NCBI GenBank assembly: GCA_037013685.1
Contig: CM072887.1
Span: 41,591,154-41,655,153 of the forward strand
DNA from: Acridotheres tristis
Taxonomy: Eukaryota > Chordata > Aves > Passeriformes > Sturnidae
Direction of reading: 5' to 3'
Length of the DNA: 64,000 nt
Shown here: one piece after another, positions 24,306 through 37,652 of the stretch
Position numbering within the stretch: position 1 is the stretch's first letter
Layout of the letters: the number at the start of each line of letters is the position of its first letter
Position numbers and translations under genes: made by a program
The notes under the pieces: generated by a model
Told to the model about the DNA's origin: nothing
The model's input: only the letters and a program-made list of their open reading frames with translations
Databases searched by the model: none

Positions 24306-27300
24306 CCACCAGAATCATTTATTGCTTAATTGGATGTAGTAAAAATTGAGGTATCAGCATGGCACATCGTTAGTCTTCCAGCCACTTACTCCCTGTGGTG
24401 CCAGTCACAGCCCCCACTGCCCTGCAAGGAGAAAATACCGTGTAAAAACGTTCCATGGAGGGGATTCAAGCCAATTCAGTGTGACTGGGGTTCAGTGCAA
24501 GGAGATAAACAAGAGAGCAGCCTGAATCTTTGCTCAAAACTCATCTCTGGTATCAGGTTTGATTCCTCCTCTCCTTTTTATATAGCCTGTGCTTGCACTT
24601 TGCTGCTTCTACACTCCTCGTGGGGCTAACTACATGGTCACTAGAAAATATAAAATAGTTTCTCTAACAAGCTTCTTGCCAGCTCTTCCCACTGTCTTTT
24701 CGTGAGTACAGGGAGACAGACAGCTTTCCTCATAAGCAGACCTCCTAGAGCTAGGAGTCAGTTCAGATCCTGGTTGTGCCCAGTACTTTCTCTACAACTT
24801 TAAGAAATCCTTTAAGTCCATCTCTAACCTGCGGAAGCTGCAATGTTTTGCCATGTTCCTTCCAATAAAGAGCCATGAAATTTACAAATGGAAGCTGCTG
24901 GGAATGAATAACTTTGAGGTCAGTCCAGCCCTAGATCGGGGGAAAGCTTGCAATCTGTTTCTCCAAACGGAAAGTAATCCCTGCTATTGTTTTTATGGAT
25001 TCATCTTTCTTTTTAAAACACAACCACAAAACTTCATGTGAATTTGAACCTAATCCTCAAAGCCCCCATGTTTGCACAGCTGAGTAGAGACCCCAGTGAA
25101 GATTAGTGACGTGTTTCAGGCGGATGACAAGCACTGACCAGAGGCTTGTCTCATCCCTGAAAAACACCTGCTCCTTTGAGGTTCCCCTGCCTGCTGTGAG
25201 AAGAGGGGTAGGCAACAACTCCAACTTGAAAACCACAATTCAGGAAAGCTTTTTTCTGCTCTTGTGGCTGATTTTCACATGTGTTGTATATTACAAAGGA
25301 TATGAGTTTAGTGTTTTCTCCTTCCTGATACAAAGAGAAATTTTTATGTATTATTTTTATTGGACTCAGCGGATCCCCAGTTTACAGCCAGGGTCCTGTT
25401 GTGTTAGTCACAGTACAAGACAGGGCTCAAGAGCTTATTGTGACCACAAGAGGAATGAATGAAAGATACCACTTTGATTTCAGCATGGGTTATAATGCCC
25501 TCCTAAGGAGCTCAGTTAAGATTTGTAGCTGGGAAAACCTTACACATGAGGCTTAGCCCAACTAAAAGGAGAGCTAGTCTGATGCAGTCCAGGAACTGTT
25601 TTCTGGGACATTTTCAGAAGGTGCCATGTCAAAGAAAAGCAGCAACTTCAGCCAGTACTCCAGACAGCTCTGGGGTAAAGATGGGCTAAAAGAGCCAGGT
25701 CAGAGCTCTTAAATTATTAAAATCATCTTTTGCTGCTGTAACTTCAGAAACCATCCTGCTCCCACGAGCTTGGGACCTTTGCATGCTCACTGCCCCATGG
25801 GCTTTGGGATTTAGGGGGCTGTGAGAGCTGTGCTGCTGGGACAGTGGGGTTTGCCCACAGGGACTGTGAGAACTAAAGAAGTGGGATAACTCCGTTGTTT
25901 GAGCTAAGAAAGGAGGGAACACTCCCTAGTACTCACAAAAAAAAAAAGATAAAAGTTTCAGCTGCTCTTTTCAGTGATAAGCAAGCACATGCTGTTTCCT
26001 TCAGCAGGAAATACGTACAAGGTGCTTGAGAGTGCAGGTGACTGTCGTGGCTGCCAAGCAGGACCAGAGGTTTAGGGAACCTGCTTGGAAGGCACCTTTT
26101 TTTTCTCACGTACTGTTTCTTGCTTTTATTTTGGGGATTCAGAGAGTTTAGTCACTGGCTGTTACTCCTGTGATCTGTGATCAGCTGGTGCATCTCCAGT
26201 CTCCTGGGAAAGGATTTCTAATGAGGATGGAAGCCTTGGGGCTACGATGTGAAACAGAGACTGCTGTAGCACAGCAGAGCAGATAAGATCAATAGGAAAT
26301 GCAGATTTGCAACATGTTGGAAATATGACAGATTATACACACACCCTGGGGAGAAGATTTTTAAATCTTTTAAGGAGTGGCAGAAAGACTACATCTCATA
26401 TAAATATATATATTCATATATGTAGGTAGGTATGTGCACAGGAGTAAGAAGAAATCTGCCATCTCACCTCTAAAATATTTGCTGTGGATTGTGGAAATCT
26501 TTACTGCGTTGATACAACTAAATCAACTCTGTTTAACTGCAGAAGACTTGCTGGTACTGACCAACCCCAAAAGAAGCCATGATAAGGAGTGGGAAACAAT
26601 TCACAGCAGAGCTCTGCTGCAGAACCCACCACAGCCAGCATGGCAGCTCTCTGCAGGGCTGCATCCCAGCTCGATCCCTGAGCCAGCTGCAGCTGCTGTG
26701 GCTCCCAGGGGCTGTTGGATCAGCCAGAGAAGAGCAACAGGGTCTTCCCTGTCACTTTTACTTCCTGAGAATATTATGGAGCACTTGGCAAGCCAGAAGT
26801 TATAGGATGAAATAGCAAAGTATGAATAAGAAGTGAGGTGCAAGTTTTTATCAGCCAGGATAAATGATTGCTGAAAGCATTCACTGAAGGATGCCATAAA
26901 GCTGCCACCTGTAAAATTAAAATCAGTAAATCTCCTAAATCATCCCTAAAATTCAGCCACACATGGAATAAAAATGGAAGTGAAAATCCTGTTTTACAGA
27001 AATGGACTGGCTACATAATTGTGATAGTCTCTCCTGGGCTGTCAGATCTTAAGTCTAATGCTATAATGTACCAGAAACACCATGAGGAGTAATTCAGGTG
27101 TTGGCCTCTTATCACCTGGTGTATCAGCATCTGCTTTCTGGCTGCTGTGTGAAAGGTGCAAGAAACACCACTACTTGATCTACTTCAAGTGTATTTAAAG
27201 TCGTGTTCATGCATTTTGTCACCTCCTGCAATGACTTCATTCCTGCTCGTAGGGAAGCTGCATTCTGCCCTAATGCTGACTGTGAGAAATAACTATTACC

Positions 27301-27854
27301 CATAAATTCCTTGTTAGAAAGGTGTCCCCTTCTCACCAGAGTCCCATAGGAGGAGGGCCTGAGGTTCTCTAAACTTTCACCTGACTGCAGCTCCAGCCCA
27401 TTGCCATGTGCATGAGGAGGGGTGATTATCAGTTTGGAGACACTCCTCTGGAAAGCCTGTTTCAGGGAACATCACTGTCATTGATTTTGACTCACTGAGA
27501 TCAGAGTATGCTTCTACAGAAGTGCTGGTTTTGATATGAGAGGGTAGAGCAAATGACTTTGCATCTTTCCCTGATGTGAACTACAGATAACCTGGTACAT
27601 CCCAAGGCAGGTGACCACCTTTCCACTCCCTCACTGAGTGGTTACTTCCATGGTGACACACCCAGTCACCACATTGCTGGGTGCATAGTCCATAGTGCCC
27701 TCACTCAGGCTGAGGTCAGAATGTTAGCCTAGGCACCCTTTGGGAAGGATATGAACTGTACATCACAGCCACCTTTGCCTGCAAGGAAAGGCTGGAGCAG
27801 CTCAGCTCTGTCAGGAGCCCAACCCCCTTTAGTGTTTGGTTTGGGGTTGGAAAA

Positions 27855-27945
27855 GTTGATTCTGCGATTAACAGCAGCTGACGTAATTGTCATGATTATG
27901 TTATTACTAGCAAAGGAACTAATGACTTGTCCTGTAATACACATA
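27855..27945. promoter_or_regulatory. Candidate regulatory element with CRE-like and homeodomain motifs
   Basis: TGACGTAA at 27879-27886 overlaps TAATTG and is followed by TCATGATTATG and TTATTAC. Motif-dense, AT-rich and unique sequence. Weak evidence. Confidence 0.2.
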
Positions 27946-28956
27946 AGCATCTCCAGCTTGGGGAGAAGTGCTGCCAGTTCGCCTGGCTTGGCTCTCTGCT
28001 CCCAGAACCGAAACCAGCATTCCCAGCAATGCTGGGCTCCTCTTCAGCTCCCAGCCAGCCACCCGAGCAGGGCGCTCACTCTTGGCAAGCGCTCTACACG
28101 TCTGTCACATTTCCTAGCAGGAGCTGCAGGGATGTGTCCTGCAGCCCTGCAAGTTGAATACTAACTGCATCAGACAGTGCATTTGTAGCTAAAAATACCA
28201 CTGAGCAATTTGCCTGAGAAAGGAGCCTTCTCTCCCTGGCTGGCAGCCAGGTGGCTTTGCCTCCATCACTACAGCTCAAGCTGTCGTGTGCAGTCCTTAT
28301 GTAAAACCATTTAAAATATCATAGCACGATAACATTGCCAGCAGAGATTAAAAACACTCTGGAAAAACGGAAGCTCTGGATGCTAAATCGTGGCACAGTG
28401 AAAAAAGGCCAAAACACATTCCTTCATTGAGATGATGAAAGTGTGACCACTAGCCCAGCTTTACACATTTATGATGCACTCTCATACTGCAATCTCTGTT
28501 CTTTGAGAGTGTCTGTGACTGAGGAAATAGCAAGTGAAATCTCCATTCTTTCATCAGATATGGTCATTACTTGCCTCCTATATAGGTAATAATTGCAATA
28601 CATGGGACTTTGGAAGAACTTTCTCCTGGAATTTCAAAGCACCTCAATTAAGCTTCCTAGCACAGTTGAGAAGCAGGACCAGGAATATACTCTCTCAGTT
28701 AATCATTAATGAGTTTGGACCACACCATATAGAGAGGTTAAAAATAACATCTCATGAATATAATACAGGATCTTGATAATACAGGTAGAAACAATCTTAT
28801 TCACTGCTGAGCAAAGACCCAACATTAGAACAAGTGTGAGGCTGCCTCCTACAACCCCACTGTTTCCCACCTCTCCAAAGCAATGGAACCGTAGCTGCAT
28901 AAGCACCTAAGAATAATTAGGGAAAACTTGCTACTTATATCACCTTTCAGGCACAG

Positions 28957-28979
28957 AGAGAGAGAGGGAGAGAGAGTGC
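28957..28979 (+). repeat. (GA)n microsatellite, interrupted
   Basis: AGAGAGAGAGGGAGAGAGAG with one GGG interruption. Confidence 0.9.
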
Positions 28980-30000
28980 TTTTTACCTGTTGTTTTTTTT
29001 TAATCTTCTTTTTACCTGCAAGCCACCTCCGGTGAGTCCCATTGGCTGTTGCTCCCTTGTTCTTCCATGCCTGCTTGGCCCAGCAGGGGTGGGCAATGCT
29101 GGGGCAAGAGAGAGCAGCCCTAGAAATGGATGGCCCAAGCTCCATTGAGACTTTCTGACTCTCAGAAGATTCCAGCTAATGTGTGAAGGCAAAGAAAGCA
29201 GGACAGATTGTATTGCCAGTGCAGTGCTGCCAGCTCTCATCATGAGTTGTAGCCCATTTTCCTCCAAGCTCTGTTTTCCCCAGGGCAGGGGTTATCCAAA
29301 TCTCTCCTCACCTGTAGAAACAGCAGCACAGATCTAATTCACCCTGAAAAATAAGAAGCATGGAAATCACACATTCCTGATACCTCTAGCACCAGAAAGG
29401 CAATTGAAAGCACAGCTTGCTGTGTGATTCTCAAGCTGGTATTGTGATGGTTTAGGAGTGTGACGTTTTAACTACATGGCATTGGCAGTCCAGCTTTCAT
29501 TACCAAGATGAAGACAGATTTAATGTACAAATTGATTCACAGATGCACTGAAACTATTTTTCTTTATCCTGACCTCAGTCCCTATTCAGATATAAATTCC
29601 CAGCTGTGAATCTATGGTACTTAATGTTCTTCCTTAATTGGGCTGGAGCTTATCTTCTTCTGCAAGGGCAGCAGCATCCAGGATGCAGTGTTTTGCATTT
29701 GTCTCAAGAAAAATTACCAGTACGGGAAGCAGTGAGCTGAGGGACTGGGTAAGTGTACTCTTGGTGGAGTGAGTTAATGTTTGATGGACAGGTGATGGAG
29801 TAGGCTAATATTTGAACATCTGGAGATTTGACTTCAAACACCCGCTGGGATTTGAGCTGACTCTGATCTGTTATGGCTGTTTGCCACGTCAAAGGATTTC
29901 TACACAGCTAAGCAGACTCCAGCCAGGCTGCCAGTCTCTCTAGCCATCCCCACCTGGCTTGTAGAGGGCAGCATGTACCTGGTGACCTCACAGCCCTGTC

Positions 30001-33000
30001 CCAAACCCCAGGAGATTGTCCCAGGGCTGCTGTGACAGAAAATGTGCAAATGAATTCCCTCCAACACGTGAGAAAGGGGCAGATCCAGCAATGCTGGGAA
30101 TGAGTTGGGGAGGCCTTGAGGTTCTGCTTCAGTGCCCTACTTCTAAAGTATTGGGTTTCTCTGGTTGGAGAAGATGGTTTGAAATAACAGTTCAGATGCA
30201 TCCTCCAAGGAAGAAATCAGTAGATCTGCACAGGGAAACCTGCAAAGTACTAGGCAGTGTTGCTCAGAGCAGAAAGGACTTTGGGATGGAAGTACTCTAT
30301 TTGTTTTTTTCATTGTTTTTTGAGTGAAAAAAAATGTTTTTACACAAAGATTTATAGGTGTACAATGTTTCTCCCTGATTTTGCATTTGTTTGATCTATA
30401 TTTCCTGGCTCCAGCACAAAGCCAATCTAGTTTATTGCACTTTCTGCACTCCATCTCTCTAGCTTTGATGAGCTTCAGTCAGAATTAGCAACCAAAGCTC
30501 CAGCTCACAGATATCTGCTTTCTCAGCCCAAATGATCATAAAAACAGCCTTCTGGGCTTTAGCCTCTTCTGGCCAATCTGTACTAGGAGAGCATGACAGC
30601 TCTCCAGCTCCTTACTCCTTGTATGGATAGAGCCCCAGGATGTGCAGAGGTTTACTGGAGGGATCTCTAGTGCAGCTTGCAGCAGGGAACACTGATGGAA
30701 AAGAGTCCATTAAAAAAAAACTGTAACGGGAGGCAGTTTGCACTGGGGTGGAAAGGATGGGGTTGGGGTTTTTTCTGTTTTTATGGTGGTGCTGCACTTT
30801 AATGTGGCTTACTTAGAGAGCACCATATGACCCATGTGTACCTTGTCACATCCAATAGATCTCATGTGAAAAGCTGAAAGCTCTCAATAGCAGCTGGGCC
30901 CCAGGGACCATCACAAGGCTGAGCTGTGTGAATTAAATGACCAAGAGCAAAGCTCACAACTCCTCTGACAGAGCCAGAACTCTGCCAAGAGTGTGGGGTT
31001 GCCACAACCCGGCCCTCCTCTTCCAGCACCCACAGGACCAGACCTTCCCAATATAACTCTCAATGGTCCAGCAACTCCAGAGAAACTACAACAGTTTAAA
31101 ACAACACTGTGTCTGGCCCTTTGTCTTAAATCTCCCAACCAGACTTGATTTTACAGACTGTCCGGGTAGTGACAGAGTCCTCATCTATCACAGTCAGGTT
31201 ACTTCCCTCCTATCCTAAATCAAACAAGCCAAACCGAGGGAAGCTCCTTTCTTGGCTGTTTTCCTCTCTTCCCTCCCTAATTGTTCATTAATGTACGTAA
31301 ATGATTTAACCAAATAGAGGCTAGAGTTTCCCGTAGGAAGGGAAGTTCGTTGGAGGAGGGGACAATCCACAGATGGATTTACCTGTATCAGATTCTGGGT
31401 AAATATTTATTCTCCTTTCCCTTTTGTGCACCCTTCTCAGCCACAGGAACAATGACAGATTCTTGCCAGCCGCAGGGCAGCAGGGAAATATTATTGCTCC
31501 CATTTTACAAGTACAGAAGTAGGGCAAAGGTGACTTAATCTCAATCTCGGGAAAGCCAGTGGTGCTTTTACCACTGGTTCTGGGGGACTTTGAACAGGAG
31601 CAGCTGGAGTAAACAGCCAGCGCCAGCCTGGTGGTGGGCAGGAGCTGAGCGCTGGGACTCCAGGCATCCCAGGGAGTGCCACTGTCCTCCCTCAGAGGGC
31701 TCGAGCACCACTGACCTGAGTTGTGCTTCCTCTCTGGAGACTGACTTCAGCCCTCTGACTTACCTTGTGGAGGTGCTGGGAAGTTTCATTAATTCCTGTT
31801 TGTAAGCGGATTTAGAGTGCTGCCTACAATGAATTCTTTGTAGCAAGAGCTGTGGCATTCAGCAAGATGAAGAGGGCAGAACACTCCCATGCCTTATTTT
31901 TTTCTGGCCTTTTTTCTGGCTGTTTTTGCAAATGAGGAAAATTAATGTTAGATTTTATTACAACACAACAGACTACAGCCACCCTTTTTTCCCGGAATAA
32001 TAATAGTCATAATGCATTACGTTAAGTTAGTCAGTAGTTTTTGCTAATCCGCAAGACATGCACTGCTGACCTCTGAGGTAATTTTGGATCATGCTCAAGC
32101 CAAATAAAGGCAGATTTGTGGTTGCAGGTGAGAGATCCTCTGAAAAACCATAAATGTAACCACAATGTCCTCTGGCTTGATCTGAACTCAGTCTGGCCTT
32201 CATCGGTTTTCCTGGCGCTAGTCCAGAAGTAAGACAGATTAATGATTTAAAGGCATTACACTATGATATGATGTAACTCAGCACAGAGTGGTGGCTTTGG
32301 GAAGAGAGTTTGCAGTAAGTACCCAAGGCAGCAAACCATGGGCTGCCCCGTCTGGGTGGCATCTTGCTCCTTGGAAGATGCTACAGGCTTGACTGGAACA
32401 ATTCATGAATGTGTCCAGTGGTTACAAGGGCAAAGGAATGTGCCCTTCTGTAGGGCAGAACATGCCTGTATGAAATGTTACACATCATCTTCTGCCTCCT
32501 GGATGGGCAGAAAAATTGTTTTTGTCTTTGGTGGATGATAAAAAAGTCAAGCAAAAGAGAGGTGAGCCTGTGAGGGTGGTAGCAGTGCCCATACCTGTGC
32601 CATGACATGGAATGCTGCATGCCCAGAGAGCTGCTTGGAGCTCAGGCATCAGTGACCTCAGGGCATGGGCTCTGTGCAGTGTCTTCTGTCATCTCCCCAG
32701 CCACTGTTTTTTGGGCTCATTAGATATATATGCCACGGGTCCACTTACCCACACCATAATCCCTCCTCTGAGTAAAGTCTGAGCCCCTATGTTAATCCTG
32801 AGCCTAGAGAGAAAATATTCCCCAGCCTGTTATGACTACAGGTCTGCCTGAGCTCTAATAAATCAGCTAGGCTCCAGTGGTGTAACACAAAGCTTGAGGG
32901 AGTGCTGGGTGGGTAAATGTATATATAAGGCCGTCCTGATCTTCCTTTAGCAGCCATTAATTACGGCCAGTGATGGGAATAGGAAACAGAAAACATTCTG

Positions 33001-36000
33001 GGACACTGCTGTTTGCAACTCAGTCAGGGGCAGGCTGAAACGTGAAGACAGAGAGGATAGGCTATGTAGTGGACTGGAGAGATACATGAAGCTTAAAAAC
33101 AACCTCTCCTTGAAATTAAGGGTTAATGTTTTTCCAGTTTAAGCATTTGGTCTATGAAGTGACATCAGTATGGTGAGGCACAAGCCCCATCGTTGTACAG
33201 GAGATTCACAGGGGGAGAAAACATAGGGGCACATCAGTAAAGGGTGCCAGCCCTGAGGGGCAACCGATTGGCACCAGCAGAGGAGCACTTCACCACCTCC
33301 ACTTGAAAAGACACTTGTGCTAAACAGCCGTCTCAGGGACTTTGTTATGGAAAGCAAAGTTCCTGGCACTGCTGTTGAGGCAAGTTATTTGGAGTGGACC
33401 AGGGTGCTGAGCTGATGGGCTGTTGGGTCAGGCAGCAGGGAGCCAGCAAGGACTCGGGCTGCTTTGCAGCTGATTGCTCAAAAAAAGCGCTTGGGAAATC
33501 TCAGGAAAGATCTTTTTCTATTTATTGAACAGCTTGCAAAGAAGCTTAGTCGGTGCTTCTATAGCAACTTGACACCAGCAGCACTGTGACTGTAATTATT
33601 AATAGGGAAGGAGAGGAGAGGAGTGTGGTGGGTTTGAAAAGGCCTTGTACAAAACTGCTTTCCAATCAGTGGTCAAACCACAGCCCCTGCATCATTTAAG
33701 CAACAGCTGCTGTATATTTCCTTCCTCAGCCAATAATTTTGTTCTCAACGTGGTCTAAGCAGAAGAACCTTCACTGCCCAGTGAGAAAAAATCAGGAGCA
33801 CAGGTAGAGCCTGTCCTGAGGTCTGGGTGGCAGCTCCTTGCTATGCCGTGATGCCTTCTTGGCACACTGCCTTCCTCCACCGGGGTCACTGTGCTCCTGC
33901 CAGCACTGAAACAAAGCTCTGCAGTGGCAGAGGCAGACATCCAGCTCCAAAACCCTGGTGTTATCCTGTGATTACTTTTCCTGACATCCATTCAGGCTAG
34001 CCTCACAGGCTCATCTGGCCACTTTTGTACTGAAAATTTTGTTATCAGTTCAAGACAACTTGGTACTTTTTCTGGCATGGAGGATTTGGCTCTCCTCTGC
34101 TCACTAAATTTTCACCCTGGCACCATTTGGTGTGACTCTGCTATGGCTGGAGTAGTTCCACTGCCTCTGGACCTCCTTCATGATCATTTCTGCATTTGCA
34201 CAGCCTGGGACACCAGAGCTGAGTCAGTTGCTTGGGAGAATTTGGAGCCCGAAACCTCTTGAGGTCTCCTAGCAGATTTATGCTTAAAATATCTCTGGGC
34301 TAAGAAGGTGTTAGGCCCTCTCAGAAGTGCTTTCTCTCCCATCTGCTTTTCCACATAAAAACTAGAGGTGCCAAAATCTGCTGAGAGGACTGTAGAGGAA
34401 GAGCCAGGAAAGATGCTTGCAGCCATCCCTCAGGCTCCAGCACAGATGATGTTTCACAGATGTGAAGTTGTGAGTGCAGTCATAAACATTTTAAGACACA
34501 CCTGCCAGATAGTTCTGGATTTTCTAGTGAGAACAAACCTTCTGTAAATACCAAGGGAAAAAGCATCAGGAAGATTTTCATTTTATGGGTGGATCCAGCA
34601 AATTTTCTTTCTCTCTCTGTGATGAGCACAGACTGTCACCTCCACCCTCTCCAACAAACTCACTAACATTCATTTAGTTATGTAAGGCATGAATTACGAG
34701 AATATAAAAATGTATGTTTTTGTCACACACATGCTCTTTTTTTCAACATCTCCTCCTATCAGACAAATAGGAGTTAGAGCAGATTTCCATGCTCTAATTT
34801 TCCCACTTTCAAGTCTCGTTATGGCACCCACACACCTTGTTCTGTGAGTTATGCTGGATTTGCCTTACACTGTGGTAAGACTGTCAGCATGAGGGGCTCA
34901 GCCTAGTGCCCCCCCAGACACACACAGACACACTTCTCATTCATTCCTACAAAGAGAAAGAGCAATGAGGGGGCTGCCAATGGGCCATGGGATGGCTCCC
35001 ATCTTCTTGCAGTGCCATCCCAACAAGATTCCCACATGCCCATTCCACATCTCCACCCTGTGCAATTCCCTCTCTAATGGTTGTACCCTGGTGCCCCACT
35101 TCCCTGGAGCTGTACACTGAACTGTGTGAGTATGTGGGTCCAGTGACCCAGGGTTGTAAGGAGGCAGAGGTCTGCCTCTAGCAGCTCATCCCCTGGCATA
35201 CCTCTCCTTGTCATATTGTGATGGAGAGAGGGCTCCTTCCCCCAGCATAACCCCCAATAGCTCAGTCCACCTGTGCTTTTAATCACAGTGGAGTGACTAT
35301 CACACTGTAGTGTTACAGTGGTGACTGCAGGGAATAGGAGTCCTTAATCTTCCTGGGATTTTGTTTGCTCATCCGTGAAACAGGGACAGTCCCTGCTAGG
35401 ATCATCCTCCTGGAGCCTTTCCCCTGGGCAAGCTCACAGTGTGCCGAGGGCTAGCACAGGGCTCAGGGTCAGGGACAGCCCATCTGTGGGGATTTAAGTG
35501 TCACTGAGGCCTTCTGACAACTAAATGCGTTTCATTAAAACATCAGCAGAAAAGCCAAGAGATGCTTTAACCACAGCTGAAGTGGCTTACAATCTGCTGG
35601 GCAGAGAAATGGGAAAATATAATGTATAATGGGAAAATGCAAGGTTTGCTGCAGTAGGGCAGTAGCACTATAATTAAAAATAGTTTGGTGCAACTACATC
35701 AGTTTTGGGAGTAAATTAAAAACCTTTTATCTCCCTAACCTATGCACTTCCTACTGTTAGTGTAGCTATAGAGGAAACTGTGTGGTGCTGCTGATACAAT
35801 TTTTCTCCATCAAGGAACAGGTTTGGACTATACTAGAAGGACAATCTGGATTTTATTTGCGTAGGATGGAGCTGTATATTCACTGGGATAGACCAGCAAG
35901 TCCTTTCTACCACAGACAAGTCCTAAAACTCCTGTCTGTCACATTGTAAAACTGAATAGTCTTAACATATATCCTCTCGCTTCTAATATTCAAGGCCATG

Positions 36001-37611
36001 CTGCAAGGAGGAGGATGAGGAAAAAAGGTGTTGTGAACCATTTCCAGCAGTAAGCACCCAGTTTGAGGTTAAAGACTTTCCCTTCTACGGTAGAGGGTTA
36101 GCTTGTTCACCTTTTTACTGTGTCCTGGCAAGCACTTAATGCTCTGTTCTCCAAGAGGTGCCCTTCGGGGAGGCTTAGAGACCATCCAGCCTTGGCTGTC
36201 AGCCTGACCTGCTGCAGCCCTGCCAGCTGTGCCCATCCAGGCTGTTCCTTTTCCAGTGGGGCTTGGAGACCCAAAGAGTGAGTGCCCAGCTGCTCCTCAC
36301 CTGATGCTGGAGGAGAGGAGCCAACCCAGGAGCTGCTGCCCCAGCGCCCTGGGCCAAGGGGGCAGTGGAAATTTATGCTTTAAGGAAAACTTACGTGAAA
36401 TGCTGGAGGTGCCCAAAGTGGGTCTGCACTCCTCTGGACAGCATTCCCCTGTGCCATCTCCCACCAGTCCACCCAGTCTCGGGCAGGGGCTGAAGCTGGT
36501 GCTGTGGAGATGCACACCTCCTCCCACTGCTCAGCCTGGCTCACACAGCGAGGCAGCCCCCACAGTGGCCCTGCTCTGGCAAGGAAGCAGCGTCTAGACA
36601 CAGATTAGGCAAATGGCTAAAGCACAAGACCAGACACTGAAAAAATCAAAAGGGAAAAAGAGTTCCCCAGCTCCGTCCACCGCTGATTCCTGTGAGATTT
36701 GGGGCAAGGAACTTCTTTAGGTCTTTGTCTTCCTCACCTGTCTACTATGGGATAATATTTCCCTTTCTGGCAAGGTTATGGTCAGAGTTAATTAGCATTT
36801 GAAAAGTGCTTTGAAATGGAAGATGCATTTGGAAAATTGAAGTATTATTACTGTGGTTGAGTGAGTGGCTCTCAGGATAGGGAAGCATTTCACGTCTTTT
36901 TCCTCGTGGGTGGAATAGCCTGGATAATACTGGGATTTCTTCATATTTATTAATTATCCAAGTATCTAGAATGTATCAGGTATCTAAAACAGAACTTAGT
37001 TTGGATATTTATTCCATTGGATATTGGATTGCAGATTCATGAAATCCAAGCTGTGTTGTTCAGACAAATAAATCACAAGACACTGGGATTCTTCCCCTCC
37101 TGGAACCAGCTCTTCTGGCACCAGCACTCAAGGATGGGCATTTAAAATCTGTTTTCCATGACTCCTCACACTGGATTTTAACATGTACTCCAGGTCTGCC
37201 AGTAAAGAAAGCTCTTGCAAGAGTCTCCATCAAGAAACGTTTAGGTCCTGAACCATATACATATGAAAAAAAAGATCAAATTAATGAGCTTTGTTTGCTC
37301 AGGCCATGATTCTGCAGAATACTTTAAAGTATTTATTTGTAGTCTCGTGATTAATCCTAGTGAAATGAGTGAAACTGTTTCTGGGCAGAATCAGTCAGAT
37401 GCTTAAATACTCTGATGAATAGACTTTCCAATTATTATTACATCAACTCATGTGCTCTTGTCCTGTATTTTAAAGACTTCCTGTGTATTGTCTTCCCCTG
37501 TGCTCTAGCATGTATTGAGTCTAGACTGGAAAAACACCACCTCTGCTACCCATGAAGCCCATATTAGTCTATAAAAAAATATGTTACCATCCCAAGAAAT
37601 CTCTAGTAACT
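30001..37611. other. Non-coding sequence, no gene recognised
   Basis: No repeat family recognised. Positions about 31,940-32,300 are AT-rich, unique and dense in TAAT and TTACGTTAAG-type motifs. Open frames up to 122 codons (36,229-36,597) lie in a GC-rich patch and look like chance. Confidence 0.7.
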
Positions 37612-37652
37612 AAAAGAAAAAAAAAAAAAAAAAGAAAAGAAAAAAAGAAAAT
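37612..37652 (+). repeat. A-rich tract
   Basis: An A-run of about 20 followed by GAAAAGAAAAAAAGAAAA. It could be a decayed retrotransposon tail, but no element or target-site duplication is visible beside it. Confidence 0.9.

Larger units (their letters stand above)
21241..30000. other. Non-coding sequence, no gene recognised
   Basis: Open frames up to 144 codons overlap on both strands around 21,711-22,286 and resemble no known protein. The candidate elements at 23,640, 24,085 and 27,855 and the GA repeat at 28,957 lie here. TATATATA-type alternation occurs near 26,403. Confidence 0.7.
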
